A stretch of 38,340 bases of DNA, from assembly GCA_029378245.1 (NCBI GenBank), contig JARKIF010000264.1, positions 1 to 38,340 on the forward strand. The letters are read 5' to 3'. Made by a program: the position numbers and the translations under genes. The notes beneath the pieces were generated by a model. It was given only the letters and a program-made list of their open reading frames with translations. It did no database searches and was not told the DNA's origin. Below are positions 20,694-31,566 of the stretch, one piece after another. How positions within the stretch are numbered: the stretch's first letter is position 1; every line of letters starts with the position of its first letter. The DNA is from Roridomyces roridus. Taxonomy: Eukaryota; Basidiomycota; Agaricomycetes; Agaricales; Mycenaceae.

Positions 20694-23600
20694 TCACAAT
20701 CCATAGTGTACAAACGGAACCCACCGCTTGAACGAAACCTCCGGATCCTCGCGCAGTTTCTGGACGGCGAGATGAAGTGCGTGGGCCGTCTGTGTCAAGT
20801 CAGGAAGAATCGGCGGAGTCGCTTCGGCATCAAAGTTTTTGAAGAGATGTTCATAAACTTTGTCCGCAACCCGGGGACCGTCGGGATCGCTCATAGTCCT
20901 TGTGCGCCGCAATTAGAAATAGAAAACTCCAGGAAATAGAGATCACGCTCACCACATTGTCGCGACGACTCCACGAAAGCCTGCAAAAAGCAGAGTCCCG
21001 GCCAAGTGCATTGATTCGTCAGGAACATCTTGATCACCCTTCGCCGTTTCGCAGGCACTGAGGAACGCCAACGCCATGTGTCTCTCTGCATCATTACCGT
21101 CGGGTCTGCGCATGATATCCGAGATCATGAGTCGCCCATCGGACAGAACAAGGCCGCTCTGGAGTGGACGCGCAACATCTTGTGTCCCGTGGCATGCAAA
21201 ATGCACCATGGACGATCCAGGCAGATGCGTCCGCGCAGATTCAACCGTGGTATTGACCAACGCCGTCAGCAAGCCTTGCGGGACGCGGGCAGTGAGTTTG
21301 CGCAATTCATCCCTCGCACCGGGTAGTGGCAGGCATCCCGGAGCGTTCGGCTCGATAATTGCCGTCACTTTGAAGTCACGCGCGGAGGCAACAGGGCGGT
21401 CCAATAAAGCAGAGATTGTCGGCGCGTATGAGGAAACGACGTATTGGGAGACGCAGTTGGTTTTACCCACTCCGTAGATCCCGGCCGCATGTATGGGAAG
21501 GAAAGCAAGCCTTCCAATGGGGCACCACCATAGCCGGCCCGGACTACTAGTTTTCTACGAAGTTGAATTGACACGAAAGTCGTGGAATGGGATGTGCTGC
21601 TTACCTGCAAGCCCAGCGCGTCAAACACCGGCTTCGCAACCTTCATCCAAAGTTCGGCAAGCACTCCACGCAACGCATCTTCCGGCCCCACCGACCCCTC
21701 GATCTTGGCATGCAGACGATTGGGAGCGGAATTTCCGCTGCCAGCATCTGAGGCGCTTCGCGAAAGGTCGACAAGGATATCGGTTTTAGCCACAGTGAGC
21801 TGCGATAGCTTGAGGTATTGAACATCCCTAGTCGATGTAATAACCAACGCAAAGCATGTCTGTTCAGTGGTGCCCAGCATGACGATCGGGCCCGCAACCG
21901 CAGCCGATTTCAACGCTTCTATCCCTTTCGGCTTCATGAAATCCTGGAAACCCGACACGAGTCGGACAGCTTTGATGGCTTCCTCCCACTGGGTGTTTAA
22001 TGTGTGGCTGTAAGCAGCCTCAGACTCAATAGAAACGAGTCGTTGGCGAGGAACAGTGAGTTTCTCTCTCGAGGTATCACGATAGGAGATCTTCTCTAGC
22101 TGCCTCGACAGCTCCCTGAGTTTCCTAGACAGTTGCGGCTGACTCCGATCCAGAGTTTCTAGATCCATGCGTAGATGCAAAGCGTTAGACCAAAATATCG
22201 AACGGCCCGCCTCCAAAAATACGACCGCAGTATCATATTCTCCGATGCTCACAGCGTAAGATGCAGCCTCGGAAGCTAGACCGTTGCTTCTAGCAGTGGA
22301 TAAAATTTCTAGACGAGATGCAAGATCCAGGTCAAGTGCTGCAAGCTGGGGGAGCAGTTCAATTGCACGGTGATAGGCCTCTATGGCAGAAGCATGGTTG
22401 TACTGAGCTGCGGTTGTTGCCCACCCCTTGGCGTAATAAAAACGATTGAAAATTGAGGCTGTCAGAGAAATAGAGGCCTCCCGGAACAGCGCGCATGCTT
22501 CATCAAGGTAGTGTCCCTCCTTTGAGTAGTTGAAAGCTTCAGCAAGGCAGGTAGCGAGGTTATTCAGAAAATTAGATCGGCCTGGATGAAGTGGTCCCCG
22601 AAGTTCTAATGCAGCTCTGTGGAGCTGTAAAGATTCTTGAAGGTCTTTGGGGTCCCTGGCCTGACTGAATCTCAGTTTCATTGCTTCGGCGAGATCACTG
22701 AGGCAGGTGCTACGATCCGTAGCATTCAGTGTGCTTGTTGTAAGCAATTGGCGATGGAGTTCGATTGCTTCGTCCAGCCGATCTGAGCCACCGAGTGTTG
22801 AGTACCCCATTTGAAGTGCATTTGCTAAATTGATCACAGATGTGCTGCTCCATGGATGAGGGGGAGGATGGAACGCAACCGCTTCTCTGCTCAGTTGGAT
22901 AGCTTTGGTGATATCACTTTCATCTTCCGTGAGGCGGAATTTCACGCAGTATACCGCGCCTTGATTGATGAGAACCATGCCACGATCTGGACCAGTACTA
23001 GCCAGCAAAGCTTCTTGGAGCAGTTCAATTGCCTCATCAATATCTTTTACATCCCCTTGTTCAACAGCTCTGCGTTGCAAAGCTGCCGCCAGATTGTTCA
23101 ACGAGGCATCAGAGCCAGGGTCAGAAGCTAGTGCCTCCCTCTGTAGCTGAATTGCCTCGCTGACATCTTGAATGTCTCCTAGCAGCTCAAATCTTGTTTG
23201 AAGTGCAGATGCCAGGTTATTGACTGAACCATTGTAGAATGGATGGGGACGTGCATGGAGAACCAATGCATGTCTGTGCAAAAGAATAGCTTCATGAATA
23301 TCCTCTGGGTTTCCCTGGCGCTCAAATCGAGCTTGAATGGCCAGTGCCAGATTATTGAGAGCACTACCACGGTCAGGATGTGGTTTTGCGAGCAGAGCCA
23401 GTGCAGCATTCCCCAGTTTGATAGCCTCATCCAAGTCCTTGATGTCTGCAGATTGTTCAAATCTCTCGCGCAGAGAATTGGCAAGATTGTTGAGTGAAGC
23501 TCCGTAATTGGGATGAGGAGGTGCATGCAGAGTGAGGGCCTCTCTGTGCAACGAAATAGCCTTGTCAATGTCGGCCAAATTAGCTGACAAGCTAAACCGC

Positions 23601-24211
23601 AACAAAAGAGTGACTGCGAAATTATGGAGAGAGTTGCCTCGAGCTGGATGAGTCCCTGAACGCAACGAGAGAGCTTCCTCGTGTAATCCAAGGGACTTGT
23701 TGAGGTCATTCAAGTCTCTAGAAACCAGGAACCGGGTTTTCAAGGCAACTCCTAGGTTGTTGAGGCAGTCACTGCGAGTTGGATGCCCAGGTATACAAAG
23801 GGCCAATGCCTCTTGCTGCAGCACAATAACCTCAGTCAGGTCGGCTAGGTCCCCCTGCTGTTGGTATCGCATCTGGAGCGTAGATCCCAAGCTAGTCAGA
23901 GCCGTTGCTCGAGCTTCCAGAGCCATAGGGTAGCCTGCATCAAGAGGTGGAAGAAGGGCTAGGGCTGCTCTTTGAAGTTGGATGACTTCGTCGAGGTCTG
24001 CCAGATCTCCGCGCAGGTCGAACCTTGCTTTGATGGCATTGGCAAGGTTGCCGAGAGAATTAATGCGCGCCGGCGTGTCCTGGGACTCCTGGAAAGACTC
24101 TAGATCTCTGCGACAACGTCTAATGTGCTTGTCGATGTCCTTCGATGAATTTCGTGCGAAGAAATGTTGGATGTCGTTGATAAAGTTCATCGTGCCGGCT
24201 ATGGTCTTCAA
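20694..24211 (-). CDS. TPR-CHAT protein (caspase-like CHAT domain with about 12 tetratricopeptide repeats)
   Basis: Exons 21605-24211, 20953-21554 and 20694-20898 (introns 50 and 54 nt) give 1137 residues. After a short helical N-terminus come about twelve units of roughly 45 residues (about 48-590) built on LNNLA-x-AL-x2-RFE ... GD-x2-DLDEAI-x-LHREAL-x-L ... HP-x-R, the TPR form common in mushroom proteins. A linker follows, then a C-terminal CHAT domain from about 760: GRLWWCPIGRLAFLPIHAAG, MVHFACHGTQD (likely catalytic His991), LAFLSACETAKGD (likely catalytic Cys1037), and LAGTLLFAGFRGVVATMW. CHAT proteins are clan CD cysteine peptidases; in bacteria TPR-CHAT partners type III-E CRISPR effectors. 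In fungi the role is inferred to be non-self recognition or regulated proteolysis, with substrate unknown. The dyad looks intact. A second in-frame ATG at 24190 is an alternative start. Confidence 0.92.
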
Positions 24212-25162
24212 TCAGTCTATCACAGTGTTTATGGTGAAGTGGGTGCTGACGCGCGGTGGATCTGGAGGGACTTGCGGTGAGATGGAAGTGAGGAACAGAG
24301 CCTGTCCGAGTCGACGTGGCATACTTAGCGCTGCCAGGTGTTTGGATGACCGGATGATTGCCGGGGAAATTCGGCGGCCGCGACGGAAAGTGTTCGATCG
24401 ACGACATTGGGGTGCCGCGCCGCCGCGCGTCCCGGCATTGCATTCGGCTTAACTGATCCCATGGCCGATGCGATCCGTCAGCCGGATGGCTACTTCGGCT
24501 TATCTCGGATTGTTGTTGCGATGGTTAAATATGGCACGCAAGCATCACAGCAAACCAGTTGAGTCGCAGCGCCAACTGCGTATTCGTCGGAGACTCTCAA
24601 GTAAGTACTCATTTATCAGAAATTGCCATGCCTGGTCCATGTGTTGCGGCATTTGCGTGAGGCACTTCACCGTCCACGACGTCACGGACAACGGACAAAC
24701 GGCTCTTTCCATTGGTTAGGTGTGTGACTCTTCCAATGCCTTGGTTCGCGAAGTTATTTGAAAACTCCACCGCAGCACTGTGTGTTCTCAAGCTCTCCAG
24801 CGTTTTGATCCAATATTCCGGGATCTTTCCAACCCGAGGGTGTACGATCCCACGCCCACTTGAATTCCTTTATACAAAAGTCTCCATATTTCCTACTGAG
24901 ACACAAGGGAGGGATTCTATTGCAGCCTCCCATGTTTATACACGGTCGGTCTTTTATGGGTCTCGATTCCGCACGGCAAGCCTTGTTGAAAGGTTGTATG
25001 TTTCCCAAGGTGGAGATTCCGTGAGACCGCACTGTACCCAGTTGCTCCCTCAATGGTCCCATGTTCTATTTTAGTGGAGTGACGCGAATAAAACGCCCTT
25101 CCTAAGAAGTCGAGGACACCCCACATCTTGTCTCGCTCCTCCTTTCCTCTGCTCCCCCAAAA
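24212..25162. other. Divergent intergenic region (TPR-CHAT / cupredoxin)
   Basis: About 950 bp holding the upstream regions of two divergent genes. Frames at 24712-25074 and on the other strand show no domain. No repeats recognised. Confidence 0.4.
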
Positions 25163-26186
25163 ATGCAACTATTCAGCATCTTCGCTACTCTGGCCGCAGC
25201 TGCTGTGGCAGCGGCTCAGAATCAGGTACGTGTTAGCTTTCATCCCCTGTCCTCATCTATATTCCTCACACATGCGTAGACCGTCACGATCATGGTCGGC
25301 GGGGAGGCGAGCTCCTCTGGAGGAATTTTCCAATTCATTCCCAACACCCTCAACGCTACCAACGGCTCAGTTATTACGTTCGAGTGGACGGGGTCGTAAG
25401 CATCGTCCACAACGTCCCATTCGATTGCTCATACGTCCACACAGTCCCGGGAACCATTCGGTGACGCAGTCTTCTTTCAACGCGCCATGCACGCCCCTCC
25501 AAGGTGGCTTCGACTCGGGTTGGATCCTCATTGCGGGAAGCACCACTTTGTCTCCGCCGCCCTCTTGGGATTTGATGATCACCGACGACAGCACACGTAC
25601 GAATACATTTCTATCCTCTAGAGCAAGGCATTAAACACACTCTCCGCAGCAATCTGGTTCTACTGCAAACAACTGCTGCCAAGCCCTCACTGTAACTCCG
25701 GTTAGTAAGAAATTCCATCGCTGTGCTGCCTTGACTAACCTCAACTGAAGGAATGGTTGGTGGAATCAACATTAAACCCGGACCGAACAGCCTTGCTGCA
25801 TTCCAAAAAGCCGCAGCGGCCGCCGGACCGCCTGGGGTATGTACCATTCTTTTTTGCGCAGGCGCCCATACTGAAGCACCCTCCAGCAAGCTCAAGGCAG
25901 TCTCGCGGGTGTAGGTGCATCAGCGTCCGTAGGGCCATTCATCCCCAGTGGGGCCGTATTCTTCCCGAGCGGCGGCCCAACAGCGACTGCGCCAGCGCCT
26001 GGTGCGTCTGGATCCGGAGGGGCCACCAGTGGCGGCAGCCCTACCAACTCGGCTTCTTCCGGGGGGACCTCGGGCTCGGGCACCCCGCCTCCCAGCGGTG
26101 CTATCCCAACCGTGTCGTTCGATATGGCGAAGGTCCTCGGGACGGTGGTTGTCGGTGTCTGGATCGGGATGGCTGTTGTGTTGTGA
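25163..26186 (+). CDS. GPI-anchored cupredoxin-like extracellular protein
   Basis: Six exons, 25163-25225, 25280-25395, 25445-25596, 25650-25700, 25751-25836 and 25887-26186 (introns 49-54 nt), give 255 residues. A signal peptide (MQLFSIFATLAAAAVAAA) precedes a plastocyanin-type domain: VGGEASSSGGIFQFIPNTLN, NHSVTQSSFNAPCTP and IWFYCKQLLPSPHCNSGMVG. The His of NHSV, the Cys of FYC, and the later His and Met are in the places of type-1 copper ligands, so copper binding is possible. A Ser/Gly/Pro-rich stalk (about 170-235) and a hydrophobic C-terminus (VLGTVVVGVWIGMAVVL) indicate a GPI-anchored cell-surface protein. Fungal members are expressed during development or surface contact; the exact role here is unknown. 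Confidence 0.87.
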
Positions 26187-26560
26187 GGCGATGGATTGTA
26201 TGGAATTTGTTGGAAAAAAAAACTCGGACTCGTATTTATCTTTCCCTGTACCATTTTACATGCCAGTAATGTTCCAGGCTACGCCTTACTGATAAAGTTC
26301 GGAGTCGCTGAATCAGATTACTGTCCAAGCAATCTACCAACGCTTGGAAAATCAATGACAGTCAGCGTGGGCGAGAACCTCTGCGACGCTCAGCTTGAGC
26401 CGTCGACTTCGCCTGCAAGTCAAATGTAAGTAAAGGGATTCGACGGTGAGATCGCAGTGTTTCGTTGATCCGGAATGGACGGCTATCAGGCGATCACGAC
26501 ATGGTCTTTGTCCTTATTTGCCCCCTGTCCTTCCAAACGCTCATTGACTTGCGCGAGAAG
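26187..26560. other. Intergenic, 3' region of cupredoxin gene and 5' region of next gene
   Basis: About 370 bp with no protein-like frame or repeat recognised. Weak plus-strand frames run through it, but they match no recognised protein and lack a start that would extend the gene at 26561. Confidence 0.4.
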
Positions 26561-26852
26561 ATGGGAAACGCAGACAAGGCTCCTTTCTCGCGGACACCAT
26601 CATCGCTCCAAGCACGCCGCATCCGCCTGATGGCCATCTCATTCCCGATTTTGGTCTTGAGCGGCTGTGAGTCATCTTTTGTTTCTCACTTTCATCGCGG
26701 CTAAATTCGTTCCCAGACACGCTGTGGGACCGGCTTGTCAATCCTAGGACTCCTCCTGTGAGAGTTAATGCTGAGGTCGGCTCATTTCTGCAATAGATTC
26801 CGGTGCTGACCTTGTTGCGTAGAACACGAGCGCCCCGGTCCCCAAATCGTAG
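26561..26852 (+). CDS. Small single-pass membrane protein (64 residues)
   Basis: Exons 26561-26666, 26717-26775 and 26823-26852 (introns 50 and 47 nt) total 195 nt, 64 residues. The N-terminus is basic and Ser-rich (MGNADKAPFSRTPSSLQARR). It is followed by one hydrophobic helix (LMAISFPILVLSGYTLW) and a short polar tail ending NTSAPVPKS. Size and layout (basic head, one helix, tail RLVNPRTPPVRV) recall tiny mitochondrial inner-membrane assembly proteins of fungi, but I cannot name the family. It was found only by splicing. It ends 72 bp from the stop of the convergent membrane-protein gene. Confidence 0.62.
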
Positions 26853-26924
26853 CTTGAGTGACTGTCTGGTCGTTTTACATGCAAAACATGATGTCACGCA
26901 TGAATTTCTGTCAAGACTCAGTCA

Positions 26925-27490
26925 CTACTCAATTTCCACAGACCCTCTCGCACTCCGCATCTGCACGTCAGCTATCCCGATCTCGAGCCCCGGCAGTGAT
27001 GAACTAGTGTCTTCCAAGTCCTCTTGTCCTCTGCCTTCTCGCCCATGTCTCATTTGCGGCATAACAATCAAAGTCGCAACGGTGGACCGAGCGGATTTGC
27101 ACGTCTCTACATCCGCCTCCTTATCGCAGGAGTCCACTGCTGTTTGTTTCTCAGCCGCGTCTGGCTCGTATCCATGCAAGGCCAACGGCTGTATGTCCAA
27201 TCGTCAGTCCAAAAACATCGTTGGATGCCGTTCACTCGCACCATGATACCACTCCACCCGACTCTGGCGTTGTTGTCGTTCGCCGCGACCAAAATCGCGC
27301 GCCCGGCGTCACTCAAATACGCGTGGTATAGAAGTGGTTTCTTCTTTTCCTCGGCCGTCGCGTCCCGCAGCAAGATTATTGGTCGATTTGACGGATCTTG
27401 AGTGCGCAGCCCTCCACGCGCGCGCATGACGAGGCCAAAGCCAATCAACCCGAGTATCGCCAGGCCGGCGTAGAACACGGAACCTTGCAT
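26925..27490 (-). CDS. Uncharacterised membrane-anchored protein (170 residues)
   Basis: Exons 27242-27490 and 26925-27188, joined by a 53 nt phase-0 intron (27189-27241), give 170 residues. It opens with a single membrane helix (SVFYAGLAILGLIGFGLVM) followed by basic RARGG, so the N-terminus is probably a signal anchor. The long remainder is polar: RPIILLRDATAEEKKKPLLY, then PLALHGYEPDAAEKQTAVD, then a Ser/Glu-rich tail ending ARGSVEIE. I do not recognise the family; such anchors with acidic tails are common in mushroom genomes. Splicing across the intron restores one protein-like text (WSGIM-PLALHGYE). An earlier exon upstream of 27490 cannot be excluded. It converges with the 64-residue gene. 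Confidence 0.62.
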
Positions 27491-28790
27491 AATCCGACAT
27501 CAGTTGTCCATCATGACAAGAGTGTAGCTGACGAAGACGTGCGGGACATGCTCGAGAAGGGCTCGGGGGCCGGCGTGGGTGGGCTGGACATGGTGGAAGG
27601 CAAGGGAGCTGGATGGTGCCAGTTGTGAGAGCAGGATGTGCATGCATGCTGCGCACCGTGGCAACGTGCCCGGGAGTAGGGTGAGCCCTCGATCCGCTGC
27701 GTTCCACCAATATCTCACTGGTCTCACAGTCGTGTGTTTTGATATGCGTCGGGGACAGGACGGGGTGGTGGGTGTACTGTGGCCCTGGTGCCTCGGGAGT
27801 CGGTCAGTATCGACGGTACGTCTGCTTCCATCCCGGCGGGTGTTTGAATTCGGTGCACTCTTGGCAGTTTCTTTCAGCGTCCATTTTTACAGGCGTGATC
27901 CCACGTTGCCAATTCAAGTTCGGGATGGGAAAGGGAAAGCTCCCGCAAGTGTATTTCTGTCGCCGTCCAAATGTTCCACCTTTGCCTGGCAATGCCCGAG
28001 CGATGCCCGAGTTCAAGCGCGTCAAGCCAGGTCGATTATCAGATTCCACCATCCTTTCGTGCATCAATGTGTAAGTTGTCCCCGACGTGTACCACAAACT
28101 TGAATCATCCTAAAGCATCACTGTGGTGCGCTCACTGCATCTCGATAGATCGATTCAACGCTGTTGGTGGGCCGATCAGGATTTCCACCTCAAAACAATG
28201 ATGGACTCTTTTTAGCAGCCACGGCCCCGACGATGCCGATTCAATCGCCGCATCCTTGACTGATCGGTCTCTCGTCGTTGCTCAGAGAATCCTGCTACTA
28301 CCCAGGCCGACGACACCGTGGTCTCCGTGAATAAAGGTCAGGACGTATGGCCCCTGCATACCGCCCGAGCGCCAGCGGATCAGTGAGTCAAGGTCAAGTC
28401 AATCTAATGTGTGTTGAAATCTTGATTGATATTCGCCGCACTTCTGTTCTTCCCGCGAACCATTCAAACGAGGGCTCTCCGTAGCCGACAGACAGATCAG
28501 GTTCCAGAGTCCGTTTCTCAAGAACATATGGGTCGGCATCGCAATTGCACGGGAGTGCCCGTGCTCATGCGCTGCGCCACCAAGCGGCACATGCAAATCA
28601 CCGGCGCTAAAACGCCCACGACGCTCATAGTTTCAGATGCAGGTATTCGCGGAACAAATTGTTTGATACACACGTCGACTCGTTCCTTCATGATAGCCAT
28701 ACGTGGGATAATTACGGCCAGCGGGTTTCCAAAGAACGCGACTCGAGCCTGAGGGCTGTATATACACCTGACAGGTATTTGTGATTCGAC
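27491..28790. other. 1.3 kb with possible minus-strand gene remains
   Basis: On the minus strand between about 28750 and 28290 there are protein-like pieces: VAFFGNPLAVIIPRMAIMKE, DPYVLEKRTLEPDLSVGYGE with FEWFAGRTE, and RWRSGGMQGPYVLTFIHGDH ending GLGSSRIL before a stop. They lie in different frames, and I could not join all with consistent introns, so they may be a decayed gene or a poorly modelled small one. The rest (27491-28240) shows nothing clear. Confidence 0.3.
28759..28764 (+). promoter_or_regulatory. TATA box of the second Zn2Cys6 gene
   Basis: TATATA (in ctgtatatacacc) lies about 27-32 bp before the ATG at 28791, implying a very short leader or a slightly different start of transcription. 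Confidence 0.45.
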
Positions 28791-29507
28791 ATGGATGACT
28801 GTCGTAACCTCCCCCCCGCTGGACCGCCTCCACCACTGGCTTCAATACTGACCTCTCGACGCAGAGTGGTCATTGCATGCACCAACTGCCGTAGAAGGAA
28901 AATTAGGGTGCGTGCACCGCACCCTCGTCGTCTTCTATGGCTCATTTGTAGGCTAGTGCGCCACGGACTCGGAGGATGATATTCCCCGGAATCCTTGCGA
29001 GCGCTGTGTGAAGAAGGGTCTGAAATGCGAGTACATCACAGTGGCTGACCAGTTCTCGACGCCGCCGCCTGCATCGCCGTCTCCCAGGAGCTCACTGGAT
29101 GCTCCTTATTATCAGCTACCCCGTCCAGAAGATAGTAGGGCTCCATATTCCCGCGCGCCCCCATTTCAATCTCATCACCCACCACCGCCCCCGGGCGCCG
29201 TGCATCAGAGCCGCTATCTACCCCATCCTGATCCACGCCACGGATTCAACCCTTCTCTCCCACCGCTGGAAATCAGCGAGCCGAAGTATCCCCCTGATTC
29301 CACGAGACTGCCAAGTTTCAAGGAGCTCTACGGGAAGTACAGCAATCCGGGGTCCAGGCCTCAATCTCCCGAGACGGTTCGATTGCCCCCATTGCGCAGG
29401 TTGGTCTATTATGGTCTGTGGCGGTGGTCCTTGGGCTGGCTAACTATACGTACAATAGATGTCGGGTGTGCGACAGGGTGCCGTGCCATGAACATCCCTC
29501 GGACTGA
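28791..29507 (+). CDS. Short Zn(II)2Cys6 DNA-binding protein (paralogue of the 10776-11441 gene)
   Basis: Exons 28791-28907, 28957-29399 and 29459-29507 (introns 49 and 59 nt; the second has a perfect CTAAC branch point) give 202 residues. The zinc cluster is C-x2-C-x6-C-x12-C-x2-C-x6-C: CTNCRRRKIR before intron 1, then CATDSEDDIPRNPCERCVKK and CEY. A basic SRRR precedes it. The rest is Pro/Ser-rich and disordered (HHPPPPPGAVHQSRY, LPPLEISEPKYPPD). The last exon adds a Cys-rich end, CRVCDRVPCHEHPSD. It lacks the fungal transcription factor middle domain. Intron 1 splits the cluster at the same codon as in the minus-strand gene near 11.3 kb, and both continue with CEY and a PPPPPGA-R-Y region, so they are paralogues. 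Confidence 0.82.
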
Positions 29508-30179
29508 ACGAACGTGCCGGTCCCGATGAAAGCGGGTACAAATCGAGGCCGTCGGTGTATGACAGAAATGCAAGCCAATCCGAGGGCTGTGTGGCGGGGC
29601 GGGGAACGACCCATCACACATTTCCCCGTCCCTGGGATCTATATCAGAGTTCCTTCTGTTCTTCCTTCTGTTCAACATTGATATTCTCCCGCCAACTCAA
29701 TTGGACCGGACTTTTGGCAGCGGGTATCAACCAAAATTTGGACGGGAGCGGGAAAGGTGGTTACTCATACGGAAATTGTAGCTTAAAGGCGTAGAACTGC
29801 ACAGGTATCAACGTCGGGCGGGCATCTGCATGTGAGGGCTCTCGTACCGCGCGGGAGAACGCGTCCGAGATTGATCTTGATAGAATAGACTTGAACACAT
29901 GGACATGAGCGCCAACTGACAAGAATGTATACAATTCTTTCGGGAGAACCTCGAGGATGCAGACCCGGTTCTGATTATTTTTTTACTATCCAATTGGAGC
30001 CATCGACGTATACTTGGCTTTCCAACAGAAGGATTAGATGTCCGAAGTTTACGTTCCTTTTCAAAGACGGGCTACAAACTGCGGGTGATCCGTGTTTATC
30101 TCGACACCGAGTCCTCGAATCATGGTCTGTTCATCTTCATCCCTGATCCATCTCATTTAAGTGCCCTCGCATCACCGCA
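29508..30179. other. Convergent intergenic region, nothing recognised
   Basis: About 670 bp between the stops of the Zn2Cys6 gene and the SRPBCC gene. No coding frame, repeat or motif stands out. Confidence 0.45.
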
Positions 30180-30824
30180 CTAGTCCCGCTCTAAGAAGGC
30201 CTTCAAATCTGCTCCCTGTTTCTCAAACGCCGCCTGCAAATTCCCTTCCAACGGCAGAATGAGGGCTGTCCCGAGACCGCTGTAATACGACTCGAAAGAC
30301 AGGTAGCGCGTGACCCCACCGCCGATGTCAACGAGTACATTCGGGTGCTCGGCCCGGATTCCCACACCACCCAGCCCGTCGTCAAACCGCCAAGCGGACA
30401 TTGAGTAGCTGCCCGCGTCCGGGCCCGTTGTTGCAGGGTCGAGGACGGTAATTATTTCGTTGCTGGTGGTGTTGAACAGCGGGATGACCCCTGCTGTGTG
30501 GAACGTCATGGGCATGCCAATAAAGACGTCTGCAGGCGTGGAGGTGACGTTCCCTGGGAGGTCGACGGCGAAGACAAAGGTGTTCCAGGTGGGGTAGGAC
30601 TGAAAGTCGATGATGGCATTGTATACGTCGCTGAGAGGGGCACTAATGTTCAGCTCACTGCAGACGGTGAACACGAGGCCGGTAGACCCGTAGGTCGGCG
30701 TAGGAAGCCCTGCGGTAGAGTTTGCTTCTGGGCAGTGAAGGGACACCCAGTCGATGGGACCGGAGTCCTCGCCGCGGCCGGCGAAAGTGGGGAGGAGAGC
30801 GGCGAGCAGTTTGGAGAGATTCAT
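30180..30824 (-). CDS. Secreted SRPBCC-type (polyketide cyclase/START-like) protein
   Basis: A single exon of 214 residues from MNLSKLLAALLPTFAGRGED; the open frame continues upstream to 30878, but this Met gives a hydrophobic N-terminus that could act as a signal peptide. The core has the helix-grip pattern of SRPBCC proteins: ELNISAPLSDVYNAIIDFQ, YPTWNTFVFAVDLPG, GMPMTFHTAGVIPLF, then WRFDDGLGGVGIRAEHPNVL, and a long C-terminal helix (LEGNLQAAFEKQGADLKAFL). The family binds hydrophobic ligands in a central cavity; a few members are cyclases. The ligand is unknown. Several N-x-S/T sites fit secretion. There are no introns, unlike most neighbours. Confidence 0.8.
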   Translation of the reverse strand: MNLSKLLAALLPTFAGRGEDSGPIDWVSLHCPEANSTAGLPTPTYGSTGLVFTVCSELNISAPLSDVYNAIIDFQSYPTWNTFVFAVDLPGNVTSTPADVFIGMPMTFHTAGVIPLFNTTSNEIITVLDPATTGPDAGSYSMSAWRFDDGLGGVGIRAEHPNVLVDIGGGVTRYLSFESYYSGLGTALILPLEGNLQAAFEKQGADLKAFLERD

Positions 30825-31566
30825 GGTCCTGGCTGCTGACAAGGAGATGGGGAATCGACCGGCGCTGGCATCAATCACCTATGGGAGAAAACGCCGCAGA
30901 GCGGCCCGTGCGACGGAAAATGGGCGGAACGGATTTCCGCATAGAAGTCGGCAAGTGAATGCCATTCACGATAGACTTTGGAACCCGAGACCGAAGGTGC
31001 TGGAAGCAAGCTGGAAGAATCCACGTCGATTATGACGTCGATTCTGATGCCGAAATTCATTCGAGTAAATCGCTTCTTGTTTCGAAACTGGTTCGATTCT
31101 GGCCTCGAAACTCCTAACCTCCCCTGATTTGGTTGAAAGTAACAAAGTTGCTGCGTGGCTACTTCACAAGGTCCCTCAGAAATCTGCTGCTGATGAATCC
31201 ACTATAAAGGAGCCCAAAGGGCTGGAATTCAACGAGGCCATATGGCGAGATGGAGCCCGAGGCCTGAACCGAGGCTAGACGGATTCCGATGTCAAGCATG
31301 CTACCCGGTTTAATTTCGGTCCCAGTCAAGTAATAAATCCTATCCACGCTGAGCAATCGATCAAGTTCCTACAGTTGCATATTTACGGCAGCTGCGCGCG
31401 CCCGTGGCGCTCAAGGCGCAACTTCGACTTTGCTGCTCCGACCAAGCTCCGACTGAAAAGTTCCCAATTCCGATCAACCATCAAACCCGAACATCACCGA
31501 TGTGACTGTCACCCGTAACGGCAACGCGTCTTCTTCTCTCTCCATACCAGTGACAGGACTTGTCAA
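30825..31566. other. Divergent intergenic region
   Basis: About 740 bp upstream of two divergent genes. It contains one degenerate copy of the dispersed motif (GGTTCGATTCTGGCCTCG near 31090). No gene recognised. Confidence 0.4.

Noticed and set aside
23179..23709. 176-codon minus-strand frame with CxCG-like text
   Set aside because: It lies out of frame inside the TPR array and repeats with the same period, so it is a shadow of the repeats.
20694..24211. CRISPR type III-E-like system suggested by TPR-CHAT
   Set aside because: No effector, repeat array or bacterial context; introns show it is a fungal nuclear gene.
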